This document shows positions 1 to 10,990 of a stretch of DNA of 64,000 nt, piece by piece (positions within the stretch are counted from its first letter, which is position 1; each line of letters begins with the position of its first letter). Both the position numbers and the translations under genes were made by a program. The stretch covers positions 18,972,801-19,036,800 of the forward strand of contig OX438751.1 of NCBI GenBank assembly GCA_949316235.1, read 5' to 3'. This DNA is from Oegoconia quadripuncta. Lineage: Eukaryota > Arthropoda > Insecta > Lepidoptera > Autostichidae. A model generated the notes under the pieces. The model did not search any database. It was not told the origin of the DNA and worked only from the letters and a program-made list of their open reading frames with translations.

Positions 1-34
1 TGTGCAATAAAGAGTATTTGATTGATTGATTTTT
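1..34 (+). repeat. Retroelement 3' tail fragment
   Basis: The window opens with a poly(A)-signal-like stretch (gcaataaagagtatttg) followed by a (TTGA)n run. A similar arrangement ends the repeat near 29758-29800, where a caataaagaat stretch is followed by a (GTTT)n run. Short tandem tails of this kind are typical of 3' ends of CR1-like and related non-LTR elements. Most of the element would lie left of the window. Confidence 0.4.
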
Positions 35-845
35 GGGTGGCTATGTGACCTGAAGGCGCGTGCGGATTTACAGATACTACATAAATGGCACTGCTGCGCG
101 TCAACTACAGCATAAATAATAAACCGCTGCTGTATATGAAGCTCTCCCCAAGGAGTTATTTGTACCGTTTTTACTGTGTAAATTTGTTGAACTATCTGAG
201 AATGAATCTGTTTTTTATTCGCATATCCCATCGTGACATATAATAATAAAATGAACATAGAAAGTCCATAAATTTTAATTGTATTTTAATATTGATGTAC
301 CGACCAAGGAACCTTGCTGTGTGTGGTCCGATACGTATTGACCGAATTTATGCCCTTAATTTCCTTTATAATGCCCACGAAAAGAGATAAGCTATTCTTT
401 TCTTTTGCGGCAACTCGAGCGAGCCTTAAGAAATGGGATTCAATTGAACGAAAGTCTCTCACAATATATTGTAGTTATACCTAATAATGTTGCCAGCATC
501 TAGTGTAACGTAAGTCCCTGCAAATATCTTGTTACCAACAATTGTATGCGAAGTGTAACCGTTACCTTGTTGGTTACTTGACTACCAAAATATAGGACAG
601 CGGAGGTCGCACGCGTCTCGACTCACGGCCCCGTCTCATCCATTATTCAGAGTTACCGGCCACACTACCACGCCGGAGCTGCGAGAGTCCAACTCAATCC
701 CTATAATGGAGATTAAGTGTTTATTGACATTAACTGCTCCCCGGTGACGTCGTATCATGTACTTCATTATGCTACATGCAATCAAAACCGTGCAGATCTT
801 TGTTAACGTTTACAGGAAACCTTAAAAATAGAAGTAAGTATAATC
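35..845. other. No gene or clear repeat
   Basis: I see no supportable gene here. Positions 598-720 are less AT-rich than their surroundings, with no open frame, and could be unique host sequence. An 88-codon frame beginning at 776 runs into LINE debris and is chance. Confidence 0.4.
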
Positions 846-1010
846 ATACTATATCATCATCATCATTTTATCAGCCGAAAGACGTCCACTACCGGACAAA
901 GGGCTCCCCCAATAATCTTCACATCGATCGATCCTGCGTTTCCTGCATTCACGACTTCCCGCAATCTTTACCAAATCGGCGGTCCACCTCATGGGGGGCC
1001 TGCCCACGCG
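846..1010 (-). pseudogene. LINE reverse-transcriptase C-terminal fragment
   Basis: Read on the minus strand, this segment encodes VGRPPMRWTADLVKIAGS, a stretch characteristic of the C-terminus of insect endonuclease/reverse-transcriptase LINE proteins (usual form: GRP-x-x-RW-x-DDL-x-K-x-AGS). The frame then breaks, and the rest is recognisable only as nucleotide similarity to the copies at 9370-9670 and 21655-21790. It is a dead, 5'-truncated relic. The plus-strand motif ending in atcatcatcat is the 3' untranslated edge of the family. Confidence 0.7.
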
Positions 1011-1406
1011 TGCCTGCGTGGTCGCCACTCATAACATACTAATTCATATTTACATCCATACCAATCTCTAAATAGTATTAAAATAAAGTCCCTGTCTGTT
1101 TGTGCGAATAGTTTTTCTAAACTACGCAATGGATTTTGGTACCGTTTACGTAATCATTTAGAGATTTTCATCCATGTACAATACAAGTGATAATTTATAC
1201 TTTTAATTTCGACATCCACGCGGATGAAGTTGCGGGCGGAAAGTTAGTACCTGTTTCTGTATAAGTATTAAAATTTGTCGTAGACTTATGACTTACTGAA
1301 GGACTGAACGGTCGGAGAGTATTAAATAACCGGGGAAAAAATCCTTGAAAATGATTGATAAACTACACGATATCTGTTTTTATAAATTTAATCTCTGTCC
1401 GCATAC
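1011..1406. other. Non-genic, with repeat scrap
   Basis: No gene. Around 1210-1260 lies a piece of the dispersed lepidopteran repeat carrying 'ccacgcggatgaagttgcg', related to the better copies at 37960-38104 and 41752-41962 and to scraps near 20930 and 40925. Confidence 0.4.
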
Positions 1407-1500
1407 ATCGTACACACATATGACCCTAGCGGGATTCGAACCCGCGACCTCTAGACACAGTGGTCAGGGTCTCTAACCACATACCAAACAAGTTCGTCCC
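1407..1500 (-). repeat. SINE-B head fragment
   Basis: The minus strand carries a tRNA-like head: a B box (GGTTCGAATCC) in 'gcgggattcgaacccgcgac' and an A-box region opposite 'ctctaaccacataccaaac'. It matches the heads of the SINE-B copies at 52828-53113 and 42830-43071, but the body and tail are missing. Confidence 0.65.
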
Positions 1501-1865
1501 AGTTGGCTTTTGACCACGAATACGTAAAAAAATATTCACACTACAAGTTTACATAATAAAGTATCCTGTTGTTATAGCGGGTTAACTAAGTTTCGTATTT
1601 CGTGAAGCGTGCGAAACGAAACGGACACCGGGAGTCAAAACTTTTGGTCCTTTTGATCTATTGAAGATGAGTTTGATAAAGACAAGTACCTACTTGGAAG
1701 CTGGGAAGCTTTATATCTAACGTACCTACATTGTTGAAAATATTTTCAATGTTGTATAAATTATGGTTTTTTATGAACAACATGTTAGCTCTTGACATTC
1801 GCACCTGATGCTGAGTGCAGTTGCGCGCTCATCCAAAACTCTCAACTTATTTGCTGGATTCACTA
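1501..1865. other. No feature seen
   Basis: AT-rich sequence with no open frame of note and no repeat that I recognise. Confidence 0.35.
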
Positions 1866-2012
1866 TCTTATTTAGAACTGAAGGAAGATTGCTCATTTTC
1901 AGACTTAGATAAGATGGCTGGCCAGGCGGCCATTTAAAAATGCTCTATCACAAACCAAACCGAATACTAAACAAATGGCCCCCCTGAGAATCGAACCTGA
2001 TCTTGTGCCGCT
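1866..2012 (-). repeat. Degenerate SINE-C fragment
   Basis: Contains 'agataagatggctggccag', a 'catttaaaaatgctctatca' stretch and 'gagaatcgaacctg', in the same order as the minus-strand SINE-C copy at 35316-35535, but diverged. The frame at 1905-2135 is an artefact of this repeat. Confidence 0.5.
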
Positions 2013-2480
2013 TCTTTTTCCCGTAGATATTTTCCATTTCCGAAGCGGTAATAGCTTGGACATACCTATTGACAGATAAATACCTATTAAAAGCCCTATT
2101 ATTATTTCCGGTAGATTTATATTGACATTCAACAAATCATATAGGTATATGTATTATATATGTTACGTTGAAACAAATGCTTGACGTTTGAAGTTGAATT
2201 TGAAGGATACATTTATTCATTCAAGTAATTCTCGGTGAAGATAGGTGTACCAACGCTGACTCAAATGCGGCATCTACCTATACATAGTACAATGCATTGT
2301 GGCAGACAGGGAGACAGATTTATTCCATGACATGTCTAGGAGCGACGTATACAGGGCAGCAGATTACTTCGGGTATGTCATCACGTCTGCGTCAAGTGAG
2401 TTTAAACTACTAGTATTTAGGTAATATTATCATGATGAAAGATGATACACATTCAGCTTTCTAGGGATGATGATAGAATT
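2013..2480. other. No feature seen
   Basis: Non-coding sequence without a clear repeat. Confidence 0.3.
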
Positions 2481-2830
2481 GACGTGACGTTATTTCCATG
2501 GATCGTAACTACGTGTGGCTCTATGACGTCAATTGTAGATTACACATCCCAAGCACTATCCTTAGGGTTCAACTGTCTATTTTCGATTAGCGAAGTTAGG
2601 CAACGTTTGGTGACCACTAGTGGTACTTTCATACAAGTGTTTCTGTGCGTCGGAAGGCATGTTTAACAGTTGGGCCCGTTTGTTTACAATTACAGTCGGT
2701 AGCCTGCAGGGGCTATTTAAAACCACTAACTATGAGATGGTCACTAGTCGGACATAAATCGACCAAATTTTACACTGATACCGCATGGTGGATTATGGCC
2801 CGTACGCTGCCCTAATTAGAAGAAGCTGTA
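2481..2830 (+). repeat. Dispersed repeat, paired with 23280-23580
   Basis: Shares an ordered set of motifs with 23280-23580: 'gcgaagttaggcaacgt' against 'gtgaagtcaagcaacgt', then 'gaccactagtgg' against 'gaccactaatgg', 'cggaaggca' against 'cggaagaca', and finally '(g)catggtggattatggccc' against 'gcgtggtggattataaca' with 'gaagctgta/gtgcccca'. Both are diverged, so this is an old repeat. The 3' part resembles the 'gccagcgtggtgga' repeat seen at 54.9 and 58.9 kb. No coding capacity. Confidence 0.5.
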
Positions 2831-3171
2831 CCCCAATAAAGGGGACGTAATGCTGTTTTTGCAAGCGACATAAAATGTTATTTTCAACGACAAGTTTGCG
2901 GTATGTGTGGTCGAAAACATTGCTGGCTTCATTGTCACTACACAAAAAAATACATAAAAACCTAAGCAAACACTTGGTTTCTAGGGACTTGACAGTCTGT
3001 AACTTTTTTTGCTCAAAGCTGTCGGACCGTTTAGTTAATAAACGCCGCCAAAATCGTAGGGACCTTGGATAATTTTGATAAAATTTTCTTAGACGTGAGG
3101 TACCTTCATTTGTACCACAAACTGTTTCCGGGGGAGATATCGGCGGTTTGATTATGTTCTGTATAAGATGA
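2831..3171. other. Non-genic; long minus-strand frame rejected
   Basis: A 148-codon minus-strand frame (2793-3239) overlaps this stretch, but it has no recognisable domain and runs through two repeats. I see no gene. Confidence 0.4.
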
Positions 3172-3310
3172 ACTGCCTCCGTAGCATGACAGGCGCGATA
3201 AACGTTTATGTCGCCCGAGATAATATTTGTCCTGTTCATTCACTTAGACGAAATATATACAACTATCCCATTCTCACTCCTACGCCGCGCGCGACAAACG
3301 ATGTTATGCT
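3172..3310. repeat. Dispersed repeat, paired with 10990-11125
   Basis: Begins 'tagcatgacaggcgcgataa' and continues through 'ataatatttgtcctg' and 'gacgaaatata'. The same ordered motifs occur at 10990-11125 with scattered differences. Non-coding; family unknown to me. Confidence 0.6.
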
Positions 3311-3544
3311 ACGCAGACTGATATTGTATAGAAAAGATTTGCGATCAACTCGAATCAAACAACAACCTTTGAATTTGCAGAATTGACCTGCAGTTTTTTA
3401 CTTAGAGACAATCGGGAGTGTCATCCGGTATACGACTCATAACAACTTCTATATGGCAGACACTCGCAGCCTTCTTAAAACCTGACAAAAATAATTCCAG
3501 TACCCCATCGAGATGGGTATCAAATTATAGATCTAGACGAAAGA

Positions 3545-3775
3545 TATTCATTAACTATAAATTAAAAATTTAGAAAACCCCCGAGAAAATAATTGATTAA
3601 AACAAAATTGCTAAACCGATTTTGATAAAACGTGACTAAAGAACTACCGCACCGCTAGAAAACCTCCTTACCGTTCACCCGTTAAAGATAGTGCTGCTTT
3701 GCCACAGACAAACACATCCACACACTTAGCGGTCCAACTTATAACAGCGGTCTTTTTGCGTCAGGGGTTAAAAAC
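3545..3775 (-). repeat. Dispersed repeat (gcggtcmaacttataac family)
   Basis: Shares 'ctataaattaaaaatttag', 'aaccgattttgataaaac', 'ccacagacaaacacatcc' and 'tagcggtccaacttataac' with 6640-6839 plus 7074-7100, where a hAT MITE interrupts the same repeat. A related copy in the other orientation lies near 24785-24985. Old, non-coding. Confidence 0.6.
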
Positions 3776-4689
3776 TGGTATATCAATCTGTTCACAAAAA
3801 AAATTTCAAAATTTACCCCATATACACCAATCACGCGCTGATCAAAGCGACCTTTATCACTGCCTCAGAAATACCTTAAATGCTCGTAAAGGAAAAGTTG
3901 CTTATATTCATGACTGGCGTCGTAATTAAATTGCTATTCAGGCAATACCTACTCAAGATATTAAGGGCCTATTGAAATACGAAAGTCGGTAACAAGATCG
4001 ACGAGTATTTATATAAAATATTGCGTCTTTCACACGCGTTGGAGGCTGTCTTGGGCTCAATCAATTATCTGAGCTCTTATTCCATCCCAATAAATCGATC
4101 ACACGACGATGTCAAGTCGTAGTTGGCCAATACGTTAGTAACTACTATATCCTGCTACCAAGAGAGCTGGGTGACCAAGAGGGCTAAATATGAGAGTCAG
4201 AATCGTTTGGTCATATACTGCAGTCCTGTAGAGCTCGTGGAAGTACATTAATGAAATAAACACTATAAATTCGGTTATCAAAAAGGAAAAGTAATAAAAA
4301 CTGCCTAGCAGTTTGGCATTGATTTGTTATTTAAGCCACACTATTGTGAAATATATAATAAATTAGACTCAGACTAATTAGCTCCCCAAATACTACAGAA
4401 GCGCTACAAACTGCTGCTAGCTTAAAATAAAGCTTCAGACAAGAGCTATATAATCGCATAGCAAAATCAATACTATAGGATCAACTTCATCGGCAGATAG
4501 AGCGACTTTATCTGAGAGCGGGTCGATGCATAGCGCCCTGCCAGTGCATACCACCGCGGAGCGCACTCGAGAATTTATTGAGTTGCGGAATGCGGCGAGT
4601 AAGTGGCCCAATAATTGAGCTGGCTTGCGTACCTATGGATATATCGAGCTAGCATTTACGGAGATATCCGTAATCTGATAGGCATTTTA
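3776..4689. other. No gene seen
   Basis: AT-rich intergenic sequence. Frames here are short and lack domains. Confidence 0.35.
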
Positions 4690-5000
4690 CATTTTCTATA
4701 AGGTACGACGTAGTGAGTGGGACAGAAAGAGGTATGTTGAGGTGCTTTGGGCATATGAAACGAATGAGTGACAGGAGAATAATGAAAGCAATATATAATT
4801 AATGGAAGGGTCGACAAAAGTCGACTAAGAAGGACGTACGTCAATCAAGTGAGTTCACCAAAGGTCGGGAGCGATCAACTACTAACCGACGAGCATGTAT
4901 GAAGCATTTGATGAGGTGGGAAGAAAGTAGTATGTCAGGATCGTTGCAAGTGGAAATTTATAGTCTCTGCGGAAACAGGCGTGAGCAAATGTATATATGT
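4690..5000 (+). pseudogene. LINE reverse-transcriptase C-terminal relic
   Basis: Translation gives GMLRCFGHMKRMSDRR and, further on, NRRACMKHLMRWEE. These are diverged versions of the 'GMLRWFGHVERM...RR' and 'NRRACMK...' stretches that end the reverse transcriptase of a common insect LINE, also seen at 43715-43990. The frame is broken by stops and shifts between the two parts. The 3' end 'gaaacaggcgtgagcaaat' matches 'gaaacaggcgtgacttta' at the 43.9 kb copy. Confidence 0.75.
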
Positions 5001-6639
5001 AAATACATATACTTAGTTTTTTTTTATTATTTTTTTTACTTTTTTTTGTTTATGTATTTAGGATCACCAACAATTGTTATATCAGTACATAGTCCATCTA
5101 ACAATTATGGTAGCTAGTATTAAATTTAAATTTACAACCTTTTATAGGTGAACACATCATGCAAAAAACTTTAAAATATAATAACAGTAAAACAAAAACT
5201 TATTTAACCTAAATAAAAAATAAAAAATACGTCTACGTTGCTTTGATTGGTTGAGCAGTTTCGTGCCAATAGTACGTGTCAATAGTAGTATAATAGTTAT
5301 TAGAATGCTCTCAACATAATGATAATATAGAGTCCCTAAAGCTTTCCATTTTAGTGGCAATTCCACGTCCACACTCCTGTAATTCCTATACGCTAGGATC
5401 AACGGCGGTAGTCGACACGGCGCCTATAGAACGTAGGTGCTCTATGTGACTCTATTACCTTGGGCCCGAAACTAATTAAACAAAAGAAATATGGTGTGTA
5501 AGTTGGAATAACCGTGACAGTGGAGTAGAGAAAGTTTCTATCATGGCCAATAGGATTGCATCAAAACTAATGGGGACCATTTTGAATAAGCTTCACATTT
5601 TTTTAATGACAATATATTTATTTAGGTGCTCTAATACAGATTCGGGATTGCTGTATATTCAAATATAAAGAAAATGAAAGAAAAAAAATTGCTTTGCTTT
5701 TCTGTGTTAGCAAATGATGTGTCTGTGAGTCTATAAAGATACACCTTTGCATACACATAATGCATTTAAAAAGATAAATTATCGTAACACGTTTCAATAC
5801 TTTCCAAACACTGCCACAAATTCTCAGCTGTTACGTATAGGAAACAAATCCTCACGATAATAATGTTTCTCTTTTGCGAATGTGTTGAAACAAGTTGTAA
5901 ACGGAATGTATTTAGATACCTACTTCTCAGACGTTTAAGCCAGTCTGAGCGAATACAAAGTCTTTATAAAATATTTATTTACAGACATCGTTTTTCTTTC
6001 TGTTTTGTTTTACGTAACTAAGTATAAATAACGAGATATTAATCACTTGTTGTATATTTTTCTATTGCTTTTTCTATACTTAGCGCGGAACTTAATTATG
6101 TAGAGCGTTCATTTGGAACTAACAGTAATTCCTCAGCCTTTAGAGGCAGATGACGAAAAGCAAGACGTCTTTGAGGAGGCCGCATGAATAAGCTTCCTGT
6201 GAAATATACAACAAGATTCAATTTGGGGCCGTCAAACAATTCATTATATTTACTTATTCGAAAGCGATTGTTTACAGAGCTCCTTTCACTTGACTTTCTG
6301 GAGTTACAAAATTGGAATTCTAACAAAATGTTCACTCGGCCCGGCGGAAATTAAAAAGAAAACAAAGGAAAAGGAAAGATTTAATTAGCAGCGATCGTGG
6401 CCGGCTTCCAGTTTTTTCGCTGAAAATATCTTTTTAGATGCAGCGTTTCATAGTTTAAGAGCTACCCTTTCCATGGTTAATAATTGAGTTCCTTTGCTGG
6501 AATGAATAATCGCTAAGAGTTAATTGAAAAAAGGATTATTCACAAAATTTTAGCTATGGGCCGTCGGCTTCATAGTCAGTCATATAGACCTGTTTTGCAT
6601 TATTAATGCCTATTCAAGCTATAGCAATATCAATTTTCC
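5001..6639. other. No gene seen
   Basis: AT-rich sequence with homopolymer T runs at 5018-5048. The minus-strand frames at 5157-5402 and 6096-6335 have no recognisable domain, unbiased composition and no conserved neighbours, so I do not call them. Confidence 0.35.
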
Positions 6640-7110
6640 ATAACTATAAATTGAAAATTTTGAAAATCCCGGACAAAACAAGCGATTAAAACAAAACGGC
6701 TGAACCGATTTTGATAAAACATCTAAGAGCCACGGCTAGAAAACACTGCTTTCAAATAAAAAAAACCCACATCAATTCAACTGTTTAAGAGCTACCGTGC
6801 CATAGACAGACACACACACATAGCGGTCAAACTCATAACCAGTGGTGTGCCCTCCATACAGGTAGATAGGCAGTGCCTACCCTAGGAAATTGTAAGCTCT
6901 CCTCGAAATGCAAGGTCGAGACAGCTGATTCATACTGATGTGAACAGAGATATTCTAAACATTTACGAAGATTACTAAGACTAGGTTATTATTTTGTATT
7001 TATATGTTTTCTCATTTAATAGCAAATTTTATAATTCTGCCTACCCTGTGACAAAACGCTGTGTACGTCACTGCTTATAACACCCTCTATTTAAAATAGT
7101 ATTTAATAAT
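6640..7110 (-). repeat. Dispersed repeat split by a hAT MITE
   Basis: Same family as 3545-3775 ('ctataaattgaaaattttg', 'gctgaaccgattttgataa', 'catagcggtcaaactcataac'). The copy stops at 6839 and resumes at 7074 with 'cttataacaccctc', the normal continuation of this family. The inserted element lies between. Confidence 0.65.
6840..7073. mobile_element. hAT-type MITE, 234 bp
   Basis: The ends are cagtggtgtgc and, inverted, cagtgacgtac (8 of 11 match), the CAGTG-type termini of hAT elements. It is flanked by ctcataac (6832-6839) and cttataac (7074-7081), an 8-bp target duplication with one mismatch, the size made by hAT transposases. Inner termini also pair (ggcagtgcctacc near the left, ctgcctaccctg near the right). 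There is no coding capacity, so it is non-autonomous. It sits inside the dispersed repeat 6640-7110, whose uninterrupted copy at 3545-3775 shows the empty site. Confidence 0.75.
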
Positions 7111-7992
7111 AGTAATAAAATTTTAGTTATTATAGAGAACAGTAAGCTATTATTAATCATATAAAATAGCGTTGTATTATTAATTATGGGGTCGATTATA
7201 CATACAGGTTACTTATATACAAATATGGAGATACTCTTAGAAAATATTCTGTCATTTGAAGGAAACCAAATAATGTAGGAATACGCAGTGAAATGTGAAA
7301 ATGATGGGATGCTAAATGAGGGGCGCAAATCGCTGGTGCAAACTGCCAATATTTGACATACTTTATACAAAACACGTCATTATTCCATCCCTTTCAATAA
7401 GTATTTCTCGCACTCGTAAAGAAAATATTATACAAAAAATGTTTGTAGCTAATGTGTTCTGTTAGTTATTTTATTTTAAAACATATTCTTTGTAAGTAAA
7501 CGTGGAAATTACAGCTCTTTTAAAGCATAATTTAGTTTCAGTCAGCTGCAGTGTCGGACTTGCTGTTTTTATTTCAGCAAAACTGTGCATATTCATTAGA
7601 ATAGAAAACCTAAAAAGAAATGAATACTCTTTGTAATATGGATATTCATAATTTCTTTAAATGCCAAGGTATTCCGAGAAAATGATTTAATTATTGATGT
7701 TAGCATCTGTAATCGGTAAAAAATTAATACCCGAAAGAGAAGCTTTGACTTATTAGGATTCTGTAGCCAAATGGCAAATACATTTATTACATCAGTGTGT
7801 GTGTGTCACAATCACAACCAAACTTGGCAAATATTGTGACTTTGTAGAAATTATGAAAAATATATTTAAGATTGCCACTCTATACTATCCTCTATAATTG
7901 AAATTATAAACAACATTACGCTCTTTTCTGGAGCAGTTGTCGGGTAAAAAGAAATTTCGCTCACATTGGCGTGTGTGATGTCGTTGGATACA
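7111..7992. other. No gene seen
   Basis: AT-rich sequence with a short (GT)n run near 7795-7805. No open frame of note. Confidence 0.35.
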
Positions 7993-7994
7993 TA

Positions 7995-8061
7995 CAGGTT
8001 GAATTTTAATGCATGTAATTCCCATTAACTGGTGATCGTACACGAATTAAAGTTCACCCTG
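7995..8061. mobile_element. Miniature TA-type inverted-repeat element, 67 bp
   Basis: Starts caggttgaatttt and ends aagttcaccctg, flanked on both sides by TA (7993-7994 and 8062-8063). Its left arm, up to 'cattaactggtgatc', matches the two termini of the 2.1 kb element at 25867-27959. TA targets with a CAGGGTGAA start suggest mobilisation by a Tc1/mariner-type transposase. It appears to be an extreme internal-deletion derivative, little more than its own TIRs. Confidence 0.65.
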
Positions 8062-8392
8062 TATAACTATATAATATGATCTCAATTTATTCTTAGGAAT
8101 AAATACTTACTTAACTTACTTAGGCAACTCTTTTTATTTAGGTGAATATTTACGTATCCATAAAGTCAAATTCAGCTATTTTTGTCAACATATTGTGCTA
8201 AAATATTGCCAAATAGTGCTGAAAGGAAAAAAATTGTGCCACAGCAGTTTAAAGTTAAATTCAATATTTAAAGTGAGCATTCTGGCGTCACGTGTTGCTG
8301 GAATTCTCTTCGCAGAGACTGTTTTACCTATGATTACAATTTATATTCCAAAAAACTGCTTAATTGTGCAACCGAAATAATAATAAATATTC
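8062..8392. other. No feature seen
   Basis: Non-coding. The 61-codon frame at 8195-8380 has no domain or context supporting a gene. Confidence 0.35.
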
Positions 8393-8600
8393 CCAAATTA
8401 AGCAAAGCTTGTACTATGGATACTAGATAACGGATGAACATACATACTTAAATATTTATATAAATATTCATAACTCAGGTACACGTGTCCACGTGTACTA
8501 TATCAACCAACTGGTATCCATAATACAAACATAGTTGCTTAGTGTGGAACTAGATCGCGTTGTGTGTATGTCCAAGGATATATATGTATATAAAATCTCC
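8393..8600. repeat. Chimeric SINE-A/SINE-B tails, inverted
   Basis: The left half (about 8393-8482) reads as a minus-strand SINE tail: 'aagcaaagcttgtactatgg' is SINE-A-like, while 'cataactcaggtacacgtg' is SINE-B-like. The right half (about 8483-8600) is a plus-strand SINE-B tail ('aactggtatccata', 'tgtggaactagat', 'gtgtgtatgtccaaggatat'). Both tRNA-like heads are missing. The layout implies two insertions or a rearrangement between related SINEs. Confidence 0.6.
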
Positions 8601-9102
8601 ATACTTACATACTACACTCGAAAAAGAAGCATTTCCCTTCTTTTGGGGCAGCCGGTTAGAAATCTCCTTATTAATAACTATTTTAGTAATCGAAGAGGCA
8701 AGTAGATAGATAATTTAAACACGAACGGCTTCACAACGTTTGTAGCTATGACACGATATTCTATGTATAATCAAATGAGGGTAGGAGTAGCTTCAGCGTT
8801 AAAAGTTAAAACTTCGTTGTACCCTCGTCAACGTGTCTATCTGTCCGTTGCGCAGTCTTTGAGCTGGCCTTCAGGGTAATTATTTATGGCCCTTTGTGGA
8901 TACTCGGAGCGATTGTCGAATAAGACGTTTCATAAATCAAGAACTACTGCTGTTGACCCTATCCTTAAGGAATCTTCAAAGTGAGGGTGTTTATGTCCTT
9001 ACGACCTTAGTCGTAGTTTAAGGATGAACGATGGTAATAAGTTTTCATACAAACTTCAATCAACTCCATGTAAAAAACTAGGCGATATTTTCTGTATTAT
9101 TA
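8601..9102. other. No gene seen
   Basis: Non-coding AT-rich sequence. Confidence 0.3.
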
Positions 9103-9310
9103 CCCGACTGCCCAAGGAATGAGGGTAATGTTTTTCGAGTGTATGTATGTATGTCTATTTCTTTGGCGCATCCTGTAGCCTAAACGGCTTGACCAATTTC
9201 GAAGTGTATGGTGTCGTTACATTCGTCTTGGTACCCGGAGTGTCATAGGATACATTTTGTGGTAAAAAACCCAACATCCGCAAATTACAAAATATGCTGT
9301 CCGCTTTTTG
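9103..9310 (+). repeat. Dispersed 'gactgcccaaggaatgagg' repeat
   Basis: Shares 'cgactgccc..ggaa.gagggtaatgttttt', a GTAT-rich stretch, and 'aaaaacccaacat.cgc' with 36290-36430 and, in part, 36898-37040. This is a common kind of lepidopteran dispersed repeat; class unknown to me. Includes the microsatellite (GTAT)n at about 9140-9152. Confidence 0.55.
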
Positions 9311-9369
9311 GTTTTCAAATACTTAAATGGTTATTGTATTAATTTGTATGTATTATTTATGTATGTTTC

Positions 9370-9670
9370 ATCATCATGTCAGTCAGTCAGTACTGCTGAA
9401 CATAGGCCTCCACCACAGAATTCCAGAGTGAGCGGTTGGAAGCGGCTTGCATCCAGCAATTTCCCGCGAACTTTATCAGGTCGTCTGCCCACCTTGTGAG
9501 TGGAAGTCCTACGCTGCGCTTGCCAGCGCATGGTCTCCACTCGAGAACTTTAATGCCCCACCGGCCATCAGTTCTTCGAGCTATGTGCCCTACCCACTGC
9601 CACTTGAACTTGCTAATCCGCTGGGCTATGTCAGTGACCTTCGTTCGCCTATGGATTTCTAAATTCCTGA
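9370..9670 (-). pseudogene. LINE reverse-transcriptase C-terminal fragment
   Basis: Minus-strand translation yields GHIARRTDGRWGIKVLEW, then KRSVGLPLTRWADDLIKFAG and NCWMQAASNRSLWNS. This is a long match, in order, to the C-terminal region of insect endonuclease/reverse-transcriptase LINEs of the family also present at 846-1010 and 21655-21790. It is the best-preserved of the three but is 5'-truncated and lacks the catalytic core. The plus-strand frames 9308-9795 are shadows of this relic. Confidence 0.8.
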
Positions 9671-10075
9671 TTCGATCAAATGAAATGAAATTAAAATCAT
9701 CTATTCATGTAGGCAATACAATATGCACTTATGAACGTCACTTGTTTTTTAAACTACCACTAGCTCGGAACGCGATCACTACTGAGAAGAGCTAGGGAGA
9801 AACTGGTAGAGATCACGTAGTAAATCCGGGCGTCATTCCCTGCATAGATTGTTGCGTGACCTAGATCATGTATCTTTATTCACCCATACTTTCGTCAATT
9901 GTTAACTGATTATGTTTATTATATAAACTTTTATTTAACTTGCTTAATATTTATGCAAGATGTATATGTAACCCTTCAATATTTGCAAGTCAAATTAGAA
10001 CCATTTCCTGTTAGTTTACCTAAGGAGCTGAAATTTGGCAAACTCATTCAATTCCAATGACAATACATTTAAACA
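9671..10075. other. No gene seen
   Basis: Non-coding, no clear repeat. Confidence 0.3.
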
Positions 10076-10345
10076 TTAGGACCTGAACTGATGCTGCATC
10101 CAGGATCGTCTCCTCACGAGGAGAACTACGCATGCATATGAAATTTCGTATACACGCTTAGTTTTCTCCCCAAGAGGGATCTCCTGAAGGGTTTGTAACT
10201 CGGATACGAAATTTTGCACACACGGTAATTTTTGATAGTTAAATATTATTTTCGCAATAACCTGATGCTGCAGCCAGGATTGTCTCCCCAAGAGGGATCT
10301 CCTCAACGGTTAATAGCACGGATATGAAATTCCGCATACATGATT
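10076..10345. repeat. Imperfect tandem repeat, about 180-bp spacing
   Basis: The block 'tgatgctgcatccaggatcg' at 10090 recurs as 'tgatgctgcagccaggattg' at about 10262. 'ctccccaagagggatctcct' occurs near 10166 and 10284, and 'cggatacgaaatttt'/'cggatatgaaattcc' follow each. The array therefore holds two complete and one partial diverged unit. Reading frames through it (10076-10306) are artefacts. Confidence 0.7.
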
Positions 10346-10683
10346 AGTTTTGATAGCTAAACATGATAATCATGATGAAGTATTAAAAGCTTGTTAATCA
10401 CCACAGTGGTTCCATATTTTGGTTAACATCCAATGATGCACAACGGTGATGGAGACTAGATCTTTCTAGTCGGTTTTATCAATCTATAATAGTGGTTCAA
10501 TTATAGTAGGTAATAAAAGTTAAGGTTCATAGGGTCTAGTTGCCGTAATTGATTGAAGTAGATTTAAATTTGTAAGTCATTGCTGGAATTATTTGATCAC
10601 ATTTATTTTTTTATACGAAACATAACAATGTCGAAATAATAATTATAAAATAAAAAAAATAATTCATGGCAACTAGACCATAC
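10346..10683. other. No gene seen
   Basis: AT-rich, non-coding. Confidence 0.3.
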
Positions 10684-10990
10684 CTGGGGGCCGATCGCGC
10701 TAAGTTTGAACGATAATACCAAAGCTACACCATAACCAAAAACGTTACGTTAAGCACATTTCGTAGCGCGCTAATCTTTTGAACGGAAATTAACCTAGTT
10801 TTTTTTTAATACTCGTGGTTGGTTACATATTTTGGGTTTGGTTTTACTTTGGTAGCGTCAACGATATAACCGTTCACAAAAAATAGCGCGATACCAATTT
10901 TTACTTCAGCTAAACTAAAGCTAAACCGAAACCAAAAATGTTCCGTTCGAACGGTAAACCCGTTGTAAAATAGCGCGATTGGTCCCTGCA
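10684..10990. mobile_element. MITE, family of 39290-39562
   Basis: The ends carry inverted 'atcgcgcta' motifs (ggccgatcgcgctaag at the left, tagcgcgattggtccctg at the right). The interior has symmetric blocks rich in 'ccaaaa', with 'gaaccgaaaccaaa'-like strings on one side and 'gggtttggttttact' on the other. A second copy in reverse orientation lies at 39290-39562, sharing the termini and interior motifs (ctcgtggtt, ttactttggtag, gtcaacgatat). No coding capacity. I infer a non-autonomous DNA transposon; the target duplication could not be fixed. Confidence 0.7.

Noticed and set aside
2793..3239. 148-codon minus-strand frame
   Set aside because: No domain, crosses two repeats, and an overlapping plus-strand frame of similar quality exists.
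9436..9795. 119-codon plus-strand frame
   Set aside because: Antisense to the LINE relic at 9370-9670, which has recognisable protein similarity on the minus strand.
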